The notes below the pieces were generated by a model. It was given only the letters and a program-made list of their open reading frames with translations, made no database searches and was not told the origin of the DNA. Made by a program: the position numbers and the translations under genes. Below, piece after piece: positions 14,436 to 19,931 of a stretch of DNA of 19,931 bases. The DNA is from an uncultured Allobaculum sp. (GTDB lineage Bacteria > Bacillota_I > Bacilli_A > Erysipelotrichales > Erysipelotrichaceae): NCBI GenBank assembly GCA_910579655.1, contig CAJTVE010000057.1:1-19931 (forward strand), read 5' to 3'. How positions within the stretch are numbered: the first letter of the stretch is position 1; every line of letters begins with the position of its first letter.

Positions 14436-14559
14436 GCCTCAATTATATCGGCCGGTAGATTGGGCCTATAGCTCGAGGCACAAAAAGATGAAGCAGGAGA
14501 ATTGAAGCAGAAATGAAAAAACGTGTTGAGGGGCAAACAGAAAGCGTGGGATCAGAAAA

Positions 14560-14591
14560 TAAAAAAATCGCCGATCCAATGGATCGACGAT
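14560..14591 (-). terminator. Terminator for the two-copy tRNA-Asn unit
   Basis: On the minus strand an 11-bp stem (14591-14567, one G-U pair) with a three-base loop runs into TTTTTTT, 12 bases past the end of the last tRNA. Confidence 0.85.
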
Positions 14592-14602
14592 GAATTTTCA
14601 AG

Positions 14603-14678
14603 TGGCGCCTGAAACAAGACTCGAACTTGTGACCTGCCGGTTAACAGCCGGATGCTCTACCGACTGAGCTATTCAGGC
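14603..14678 (-). tRNA. tRNA-Asn (anticodon GTT), copy 1
   Basis: 76 bases with encoded CCA. Acceptor GCCTGAA pairs with TTCAGGC; the anticodon loop is CTGTTAA, anticodon GTT; the T loop is TTCGAGT. Identical to the other two copies. Co-transcribed with copy 2, which lies 31 bases upstream. Confidence 0.96.
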
Positions 14679-14709
14679 AACTTAAAAATAGAAATATAAA
14701 CAAACAAAA

Positions 14710-14785
14710 TGGCGCCTGAAACAAGACTCGAACTTGTGACCTGCCGGTTAACAGCCGGATGCTCTACCGACTGAGCTATTCAGGC
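14710..14785 (-). tRNA. tRNA-Asn (anticodon GTT), copy 2
   Basis: Base-for-base the same 76-base sequence as copy 1, with encoded CCA. It is the first gene of the pair, starting about 13 bases after the predicted transcript start. Confidence 0.96.
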
Positions 14786-14804
14786 GTCTCTTGATTGCCT
14801 GATA

Positions 14805-14834
14805 AGGATATCATTTTTATCTGGGTATAGTCAA
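14805..14834 (-). promoter_or_regulatory. Sigma-70-type promoter for tRNA-Asn copies 2 and 1
   Basis: On the minus strand -35 TTGACT (14834-14829), 18-base spacer, -10 TATCCT (14810-14805). Confidence 0.75.
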
Positions 14835-15207
14835 CAAAAAAGTTTCGATTTTTTGGAGAGTGTTATACAGATTTATTTATATACTGATTATAGTTATGGT
14901 TGTCACCTGTTTATCCGGCCTACTATCAGATTTATCTGGAATTTCAAAGAATCTGACGGATTTGCTGATCTATCCGATAAATCTTCAAGGATCAGGCTTA
15001 CCCAGGGCACAACAATCGGATGGTTGTCGCAAAGACTGCTCTCCGTGAGAAAAAATCGCAGACAATAAGCGACAGAATAAAGGCAGGCCAGTCTTCTTGA
15101 GGGACGAAAAAGCGTATTGGAAAAATCTTATGGGACTCTAGGACGGCTTCATTTTATCCGTATAGCAGGATTAGCGAAAAATGGGCTGCGGTGGATAGAC
15201 AGCAGAA
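14835..15207. other. Spacer between tRNA-Asn copies
   Basis: Mostly non-coding. The best plus-strand frame is GTG 14860 to TGA 15048 (62 codons): it starts with a hydrophobic run (I-Y-I-L-I-I-V-M-V-V) like a single membrane helix, but GGAGAG sits only one or two bases before the GTG, and the C-terminal half is not protein-like, so I do not call it. AGATTTATC and GATAAATCT within 14925-14985 form a 9-bp inverted repeat. Confidence 0.4.
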
Positions 15208-15236
15208 ATAAAAAAACCATCCACTTTCGTGGATGG
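15208..15236 (-). terminator. Terminator for tRNA-Asn copy 3
   Basis: On the minus strand CCATCCAC-GAAA-GTGGATGG (15236-15217 arms, tetraloop four bases) followed by seven T. Confidence 0.9.
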
Positions 15237-15248
15237 GTCGATTTCAAA

Positions 15249-15324
15249 TGGCGCCTGAAACAAGACTCGAACTTGTGACCTGCCGGTTAACAGCCGGATG
15301 CTCTACCGACTGAGCTATTCAGGC
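15249..15324 (-). tRNA. tRNA-Asn (anticodon GTT), copy 3
   Basis: The same 76-base sequence with encoded CCA as copies 1 and 2, but separately transcribed: its own terminator lies downstream and its own promoter upstream, 463 bases from copy 2. Confidence 0.96.
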
Positions 15325-15343
15325 GTCTGCTGACTGCTCAATT

Positions 15344-15373
15344 ACAATAGCACAGGGACGGTATCGAATGCAA
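15344..15373 (-). promoter_or_regulatory. Sigma-70-type promoter for tRNA-Asn copy 3
   Basis: On the minus strand -35 TTGCAT (15373-15368), 18-base spacer, -10 TATTGT (15349-15344) preceded by TGC, an extended -10. Confidence 0.65.
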
Positions 15374-15783
15374 CCGAGAAGTTGAAAAGTATTGTTTTCT
15401 GGCTGGTAACAGGTCACAAAGGGATACTGTTCTGTTTTTGCAGGAGAAAACTTTTTTCGAAAAATTTTGATTTGTATGAAATTCATCCATTTCTCAAAAT
15501 AGAAGGGAAGGATCAAAGTCAGATCCAATGATTGATGAGATGAGCGAAGCGGGATTCAGAAAGAAAAGAAACAGGGAACGTGAGAACAGGAGGTCAGCAG
15601 AAGAGGATAACCAGAATCTATATTTGGATGCGGATCCAGACAGAATGGAAAAGAGACCAGTTTCGTCTGGTTTAATTGCGTTTACAATCTTACCTTGCAA
15701 AGAAGGTAGACAGAAACGGATGAGGACGGATTGGAAAAGATGGTTGAAACTCATGCGAAATCCTGTGCGTATCGTTATACTGA
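15374..15783. other. Intergenic region upstream of the HAD phosphatase gene
   Basis: No supported gene. A 100-codon plus-strand frame from ATG 15528 has no ribosome binding site, a highly charged composition and overlaps the start of the HAD gene, so it is left out. A TATACT (15774-15779) may be the -10 of the HAD promoter; no good -35 is seen. Confidence 0.45.
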
Positions 15784-15795
15784 CCCCGAAAGGGG
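15784..15795 (+). promoter_or_regulatory. Tight hairpin over the HAD ribosome binding site
   Basis: CCCC-GAAA-GGGG (15784-15795) forms a GC stem with a GNRA tetraloop. Its 3' arm is part of AGGGGTG, the Shine-Dalgarno seven bases before ATG 15805, so it can mask translation initiation. Confidence 0.5.
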
Positions 15796-15804
15796 TGAGA
15801 CAGG

Positions 15805-16695
15805 ATGACAACGTTATCGAAGCCGGTTAAGGCAATTGTGATGGACATGGATGGAACCCTGTTAAATGAACAGGACAAGATTTCCCCGATAACCAGGGAC
15901 TATCTGATTGGACTGGAAAAACAAGGTGTCCGGCTGGTTCTGGCCAGCGGACGCAGCTATACAAGACTTTTGGGATATGCAGGGCAGCTGGAGATGGAAA
16001 AGTACGGCGGCTACCTGCTCGAAATTGATGGCGTGGCTCTGTATGATCTGGCAAACCAGCAGCGGACAAAATTCAAAACCATGAGTCCTGAAGAGATCCA
16101 CGGTATTTTCTCGTATCTGACGACGCAGAATGCGGAAAGCCAGGCCATGTTTGATGACGGTCTGTTTGACTTCTTTACGCCGGAAATCTATGAAAAGAAA
16201 AAGCAGATCCGCCAAGAGCAGAATCTGCCGGATGATTTCCCCTGGACAGCAGGGCCATGGAACTGGCTGACAGACTTCCGGGATGGCTATGGCAATCTGC
16301 ACTACATTCAGAGTGCAGATGAAATCAGCTGTCCGATCAATAAATTACAGATCATGCAGGAAGAAAAGCCGTTGGCTGAACTGTTTGAAAGACTCCAGGA
16401 CAAATTCTCGGATTCATTTGCGATTTATCGTACAACCCCAAGACAGCTTGAGGTTTTGCCTTTTGGCTATTCCAAAGGGATGGGAATTCGTAAGCTGATG
16501 GAAAAGGAAGGCTGGGACAAAGAGGAAGTCCTGGTGTTCGGGGATGGAGAAAATGATGTCTCCATGTTTGGTGAAGTTACGCATTCTTTTGCGATGGGCA
16601 ATGCCAAACCTTTTGTGCAAAAACAGGCTCATTATGTCACAGGGACCAACCGCGAAGATGGAATTGTTCAGGCGCTTAAAAAGCTGGGAATTTAA
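15805..16695 (+). CDS. Cof-type HAD-IIB family phosphatase
   Basis: A 296-residue haloacid dehalogenase-type phosphatase with a C2B cap. Motif I is V-M-D-M-D-G-T-L-L (12-20; nucleophile Asp14, acid/base Asp16), motif II L-A-S-G-R at 46-50 (Ser48), motif III Lys224 in Y-S-K-G, and motif IV F-G-D-G-E-N-D-V at 245-252 with the Mg-binding Asp residues. The cap lies between about 80 and 200. These enzymes dephosphorylate sugar phosphates, FMN or similar small molecules in the cytoplasm; which substrate is not visible. ATG 15805 has AGGGGTG (15791-15797) seven bases upstream, partly folded into a hairpin. It appears to be transcribed alone, without a clear terminator before the mntP gene. Confidence 0.93.
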   Translation: MTTLSKPVKAIVMDMDGTLLNEQDKISPITRDYLIGLEKQGVRLVLASGRSYTRLLGYAGQLEMEKYGGYLLEIDGVALYDLANQQRTKFKTMSPEEIHGIFSYLTTQNAESQAMFDDGLFDFFTPEIYEKKKQIRQEQNLPDDFPWTAGPWNWLTDFRDGYGNLHYIQSADEISCPINKLQIMQEEKPLAELFERLQDKFSDSFAIYRTTPRQLEVLPFGYSKGMGIRKLMEKEGWDKEEVLVFGDGENDVSMFGEVTHSFAMGNAKPFVQKQAHYVTGTNREDGIVQALKKLGI

Positions 16696-16868
16696 CGGAA
16701 AATTTACATGGAAACCTGCCAGGAGCGGTAGAATAATAGCCATATGTCTGTCTGTATTCAAAAAAATTGAAGAAGCAAACCGCTGGAATGAGCAGAGAAC
16801 ACTGACTTCTGGCCGGGATTCTTTAGTGATTTGTCGAAGACAGGGATTTGAATTTTGGGAGGGATTGA

Positions 16869-17456
16869 ATGTCTTTTTGGACCATTTTAGTTCTGGGTGC
16901 CAGCCTGTCGATGGACGCATTTGCGGTATCGATCTGTAAAGGTCTGGCCTTGCATCGCGTAAACTGGAAAAATATGCTTTGCGCGGGATTGTGGTTTGGT
17001 ATTTTTCAGGGGATGATGCCGGCGATCGGTTATATTCTTGGAAATCTGGTTGCGGGAAGTGTTGAAGGCTTTTCAAGCTGGATCGCCTTTGCACTGTTAG
17101 CTTTTATTGGCGGCAATATGATTCGTGAATCCTTCAAGCCGGAAGAAAAAGCCAATGATTCCATGAAAGCCGGGGAAATGTTTATGCTTGCCATTGCTAC
17201 TTCGATTGATGCGCTGGCGGTGGGTGTAACCTTCTCGGTTGTACCGGTAGCCATGTTCAGTGGTCTTTCTACCTTTGCCAATACGATGCTTGCCTGTCTG
17301 ATCATCTGCATCGAAACCGGTCTTTTTTCTGCGTTTGGTGTCAAGCTTGGATCCATTGCGGGTGCGAAATATGAAAATAAAGCCAAACTGGCCGGTGGTG
17401 TCGTGCTGGTTCTGATTGGTCTGCGCATCGTATTGTCCCACTACCATATTCTTTAA
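16869..17456 (+). CDS. mntP: Manganese efflux pump MntP
   Basis: A 195-residue integral membrane protein of about six helices, the normal length for MntP, which exports Mn2+ and protects against manganese excess. The two-fold internal repeat is visible: L-S-M-D-A-F-A-V-S near 13-21 (Asp16) and T-S-I-D-A-L-A-V-G at 111-119 (Asp114), both acidic residues in the membrane needed for ion binding in relatives. Acidic linker P-E-E-K-A-N-D near 91-97. GGGAGGG (16857-16863) is five bases before the ATG. The upstream gap from 16696 has TTTACA and TAGAAT 20 bases apart, a weak promoter; I do not see the yybP-ykoY manganese riboswitch, which often controls this gene elsewhere. Confidence 0.94.
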   Translation: MSFWTILVLGASLSMDAFAVSICKGLALHRVNWKNMLCAGLWFGIFQGMMPAIGYILGNLVAGSVEGFSSWIAFALLAFIGGNMIRESFKPEEKANDSMKAGEMFMLAIATSIDALAVGVTFSVVPVAMFSGLSTFANTMLACLIICIETGLFSAFGVKLGSIAGAKYENKAKLAGGVVLVLIGLRIVLSHYHIL

Positions 17457-17509
17457 TTTCAGAATTCTTTAATTTCAGAAAGTTTGGAACTTCAAAGTTT
17501 CTGGTTTGG

Positions 17510-17550
17510 CCACCTGCTGGAATCGTATTGGTTCAAGCAGGTGGATTTTT
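17510..17550 (+). terminator. Intrinsic terminator after mntP
   Basis: CCACCTGC (17510-17517) pairs with GCAGGTGG (17537-17544), followed by ATTTTT. It lies about 50 bases past the mntP stop. Confidence 0.8.
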
Positions 17551-17592
17551 GAAATTCTGCCTTTTCTTTTTTGTGAAAAGCGGCAGAATTTC
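17551..17592 (+). promoter_or_regulatory. Second hairpin in the leader of the cation antiporter
   Basis: GAAATTCTGCC (17551-17561) pairs with GGCAGAATTTC (17582-17592), extended by TTTTC/GAAAA inside. It stands directly after the mntP terminator and before the antiporter's AAAGGA, with no T-run after it, so it is a leader element or processing hairpin rather than a terminator. Confidence 0.55.
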
Positions 17593-17620
17593 ATCTTCAG
17601 AAAGGATTAACTTATATTTT

Positions 17621-18541
17621 ATGGCTTATATCTGGTTGCTTGCCGGCTTTGTTTTGCTGGTCAAAGGCGCTGATTTCTTCGTGGATGGCGCTGCCGGCAT
17701 CGCCCGGCGGTTTCATGTACCGTCTGTCATTATCGGATTGACGATCGTTGCTTTAGGAACTTCTCTGCCTGAAGCGGCGGTTTCCATTACGGCTTCCGTT
17801 ACAGGAAGTAATGCCCTTGCCATTTCCAATGTCATTGGCTCAAACATTTTCAATACCTTAGTGGTTGTTGGCGCTTCGGCTTTGATTACACCGTTTTTGA
17901 TCCAGCGTTCTGTTATCAAACGCGATCTGACGTTCAATATTTTCTGTACGGTCCTGCTTTTTTGCTGCATCATGACTGGTGAAATCAACCGCTGGATGGG
18001 GATCGGTTTTCTGGTTTTGCTGATGGCTTACTTATACGTTCTGATTCAGGATGCGATGAAAAATCCGGCTGAAAAAGAAGAGGAAGAGGACCAGAAAGAG
18101 CCATGGAAGCTGGCTGCTTTTCTGATTCTGGGCGGAGCGGCCATTATGATCGGCGGCGATGTAACGGTGGACAGTGCCAAAACGATTGCCGCTCAGCTTG
18201 GGATGAGCGAAAACCTCATTGGTCTGACGGTCGTATCGATTGGAACTTCACTGCCAGAGCTTGTTACTTCCATTACGGCAGCACGCAAAGGCGAAAGCGG
18301 CCTTTCGATTGGAAATGCGATTGGATCCAATATTCTGAACATTCTGTTCATTCTTGGTCTTTCCTCCGCCATCAGCCCGCTGACAGCCAATTTCTTCAAC
18401 CTGATTGATACGGGGATCCTGATTGCGGTTGCCATACTGATGTTTGTGCTGGCCTGGAGTTCTCCAAAGATGACGCGTTCAAAAGGTGTATTCATGATCG
18501 CTTTGTACGCCTGCTTCATGGTTTATACGATCCTTCGATAA
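17621..18541 (+). CDS. Calcium/sodium antiporter, CaCA family
   Basis: A 306-residue membrane protein with the CaCA fold, the length typical of bacterial YrbG-type members. The two alpha repeats are clear: G-L-T-I-V-A-L-G-T-S-L-P-E at 39-51 followed by N-V-I-G-S-N-I-F-N at 70-78, and G-L-T-V-V-S-I-G-T-S-L-P-E at 201-213 with N-A-I-G-S-N-I-L-N at 232-240. The acidic residues of both G-T-S-L-P-E motifs bind the cation. A charged cytosolic loop at about 145-162 separates the halves. Ten membrane helices are expected. Start ATG 17621 is the best first Met, but the only good Shine-Dalgarno, AAAGGA (17601-17606), is 14 bases away, which is unusually long. It exchanges Ca2+ or a similar cation for Na+ or H+. 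Confidence 0.93.
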   Translation: MAYIWLLAGFVLLVKGADFFVDGAAGIARRFHVPSVIIGLTIVALGTSLPEAAVSITASVTGSNALAISNVIGSNIFNTLVVVGASALITPFLIQRSVIKRDLTFNIFCTVLLFCCIMTGEINRWMGIGFLVLLMAYLYVLIQDAMKNPAEKEEEEDQKEPWKLAAFLILGGAAIMIGGDVTVDSAKTIAAQLGMSENLIGLTVVSIGTSLPELVTSITAARKGESGLSIGNAIGSNILNILFILGLSSAISPLTANFFNLIDTGILIAVAILMFVLAWSSPKMTRSKGVFMIALYACFMVYTILR

Positions 18542-18698
18542 GCCAATTGTTCAAAGTCATGGAATAATAGGGAAAACTGACCAGAATCTGATCATCCAGA
18601 TCCAGGCGGAACGCTTTTGATTCTGGCTGATTTGAAGAAGCGAAGCAGCTGAACAGAATGCAGCATCATTTCGCAAGGTCAGGGAAAGTGAGTAAGAT

Positions 18699-19241
18699 AT
18701 GAAATTTGAGAAAGTTCTGGAAGGACGGCGCAGCATCCGCAAATACAAAGAAACGCCGGTTGATCATGAAGTTCTCAAACGATTGATCAAGGCAGCTTCC
18801 TATGCCCCAAGCTGGAAAAACTCCCAGTGTCCGCGCTGGTATGTCGTGACCCAGGATCACATCCTGGCGGAACTGAAACAGAATGCACTGCCGCCAGTGA
18901 ATCAGGCAAAAGTCGAAAAGGCGCCCTGTCTGATTGTGGCCGCTTTTGAAGGAAAACTTTCAGGCATCGGAACCGAACCAGGCGTTTATGCCAATGAAGC
19001 TGGGGAAGGGTGGTCCTACTTTGATCTGGGACTTGCGGTTGAAAATCTCTGCCTGGAAGCTTACCGGCAGAATCTTGGAACTCTGATCATAGGCATTCGC
19101 AATGAAGAAGTCATTCGTTCTATTTTGAAAGTACCCGCCAGTCAACAGATTGTTGCACTCATTGCGGTTGGTGTTCCAGACATTGAACCCAAAATGCCAC
19201 CCCGGCATAAAATTAAAGAGACGACGGTCTTTGTTGAGTAA
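18699..19241 (+). CDS. Nitroreductase family protein
   Basis: A 180-residue FMN-dependent nitroreductase-fold protein. The N-terminal R-R-S-I-R-K-Y with S-I-R at 11-14 is the FMN phosphate-binding site; A-P-S-W-K-N-S-Q near 36-43 is the second FMN contact; G-L-A-V-E-N-L-C-L-E-A near 110-120 is the dimer helix; G-T-L-I-I-G-I-R and the closing V-G-V-P-D segment match the family. Such proteins reduce nitro compounds, quinones or other substrates in the cytoplasm using NAD(P)H; the physiological substrate is unknown. The ribosome binding site is weak (GTGAG before ATG 18699); the position of the first family motif supports this start. An inverted repeat CCAGAATC/GATTCTGG (18581-18626) lies upstream. 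Confidence 0.9.
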   Translation: MKFEKVLEGRRSIRKYKETPVDHEVLKRLIKAASYAPSWKNSQCPRWYVVTQDHILAELKQNALPPVNQAKVEKAPCLIVAAFEGKLSGIGTEPGVYANEAGEGWSYFDLGLAVENLCLEAYRQNLGTLIIGIRNEEVIRSILKVPASQQIVALIAVGVPDIEPKMPPRHKIKETTVFVE

Positions 19242-19282
19242 GAGGTGCGCTGAAAGAAAGACTTTCGTTTCAATCGGATTTC

Positions 19283-19315
19283 AAGCAGGAAGTCATTGTG
19301 GTTTCCTGCTTTTTC
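19283..19315 (+). terminator. Intrinsic terminator after the nitroreductase gene
   Basis: AAGCAGGAA (19283-19291) pairs with TTCCTGCTT (19303-19311), with a T-run after it. Confidence 0.85.
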
Positions 19316-19404
19316 TTTATTGTCGTTGAGTCCCGGGCGCTATCTGGATCTCGGATTCTATCAGGCGCAAATAGACAAGAAATGGTTTAGAACGGAGGAA
19401 AAAG

Positions 19405-19647
19405 ATGATTCTTTTAATTACAGGGGCATCCCATACCGGCAAGACAGTTCTTGCCCAGATACTGCTGGAAAAGTATAAATATCCGTATTTATCGATCGAC
19501 CATCTGAAAATGGGGCTGATTCGCAGCAAACAGACCACACTGACTTTGGAAGAGGATGACAAACTGACTGAGTATCTGTGGCCGATTGTCCGGGAAATGG
19601 TAAAAACGGGATTTAACAGTTGGATAAATAAGGCAATTTTAAAATAA
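19405..19647 (+). pseudogene. Truncated P-loop kinase-like protein
   Basis: The 80-codon frame begins with a clear Walker A loop, L-I-T-G-A-S-H-T-G-K-T at 4-14, then Y-P-Y-L-S-I-D-H-L-K-M-G-L-I-R and L-T-E-Y-L-W-P-I-V-R-E-M-V-K-T. This is the start of a small P-loop kinase-type protein that, from my knowledge of such families, normally runs on to about 170-190 residues. Here, after about residue 68, the reading turns into F-N-S-W-I-N-K-A-I-L-K and stops; the downstream DNA becomes AT-rich and shows no continuation in any frame I followed. The break is near 19608-19615. Ribosome binding site GGAGG (19394-19398), six bases before the ATG, is intact. So the gene is probably broken by insertion or deletion. 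Confidence 0.65.
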
Positions 19648-19931
19648 TAAGGGCTAAATGATTGAAATTCCGTTATCGGCTCATCCTCCATTTTTCACCT
19701 GTCCACTATTCTTTGCATGTCCATCGTCACCAACATGTCCTTTGTTATCAAGCTAGGCGAATACGCCACGGCTTGCCATGGGGATGAAAGCCCTCTGAAA
19801 GATGCTTTTGAAATTCAACCTAAGATCAACGAAAAAGTAGAACTCTATTGATTTAACTAATGAGTGAGGTGTCAAGTTTGCTTTAGATTAAGTATATAGA
19901 TGGTATCTACTGATCAGAAACCTATACTAAT
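19648..19931. other. AT-rich end region without a supported gene
   Basis: I see no gene. A plus-strand 44-codon frame (19717-19851, reading K-L-G-E-Y-A-T-A-C-H-G near its middle) has no ribosome binding site but looks protein-like in composition; it could be a gene fragment brought in with the DNA that breaks the kinase gene. On the minus strand a TTGACA (about 19871-19876) has no good -10 partner. Confidence 0.4.

Noticed and set aside
14860..15048. 62-codon frame with a hydrophobic start between tRNA genes (possible membrane toxin)
   Set aside because: The Shine-Dalgarno is too close to the GTG, no antisense or antitoxin is visible, and the C-terminal half is not protein-like.
15528..15830. 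100-codon plus-strand frame upstream of the HAD gene
   Set aside because: No ribosome binding site, arginine-rich and low-complexity, and it overlaps the HAD start codon.
16696..16868. Possible manganese (yybP-ykoY) riboswitch before mntP
   Set aside because: I cannot find the conserved core of that riboswitch in the leader; a covariance search would be needed to settle it.
1..19931. CRISPR array, insertion sequence transposase or complete defence system
   Set aside because: No spaced direct repeats, transposase motifs or defence gene clusters are visible in the window.

Overview
This 19.9 kb window looks like chromosomal DNA of a low-to-medium GC Gram-positive bacterium (Bacillota). The evidence is strong purine-rich ribosome binding sites, many hairpin-plus-T-run terminators, lactose/cellobiose-type PTS subunits, and a PlsY-like acyltransferase next to a UgtP/MGDG-synthase-type glycosyltransferase. 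The gene content would fit an Erysipelotrichia-like gut Firmicute, but that placement is inference; no rRNA or other phylogenetic marker is present.

Region 1 (1-1850) is AT-richer, gene-poor and looks like a decayed phage island. It holds a small phage-style protein, a convergent KTSC-domain gene, a DUF4406 gene, about 730 bp with no supportable gene, and a frameshifted remnant. Region 2 (1942-4944) holds a DJ-1/PfpI protein whose stop overlaps the start of a glutathionylspermidine-synthase-like ATP-grasp protein, then a convergent patatin-like phospholipase. Region 3 (5310-7422) has two tRNA-Arg genes (anticodons CCG and CCT), an alpha/beta-hydrolase, and overlapping PTS IIA and IIB genes without a IIC. 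Region 4 (7423-9588) is sparse: a 56-codon acidic small protein with a very good ribosome binding site, a histidine phosphatase on the minus strand with a long inverted repeat in its leader, and a 10-bp triple tandem repeat just after a Shine-Dalgarno sequence. Region 5 (9589-14435) holds transketolase and a flavin-reductase-family protein, which converge through a 20-bp bidirectional terminator on a plsY-glycosyltransferase pair for membrane lipid synthesis. Region 6 (14603-15373) has three identical tRNA-Asn genes on the minus strand. Region 7 (15805-19241) is a plus-strand series: Cof-type HAD phosphatase, MntP manganese exporter, CaCA-family cation antiporter and a nitroreductase. Region 8 (19405-end) begins with a P-loop kinase-like gene that stops early and runs into AT-rich DNA with no gene I can support.

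Most of the window is ordinary core metabolism, ion homeostasis and tRNA genes. I do not see a complete new defence, secretion or biosynthetic system. The best leads are the 56-residue small protein, the tandem repeat that may switch a short reading frame, the DJ-1/ATP-grasp pair, the IIC-less PTS pair beside an esterase, and RNA hairpins placed in 5' leaders.
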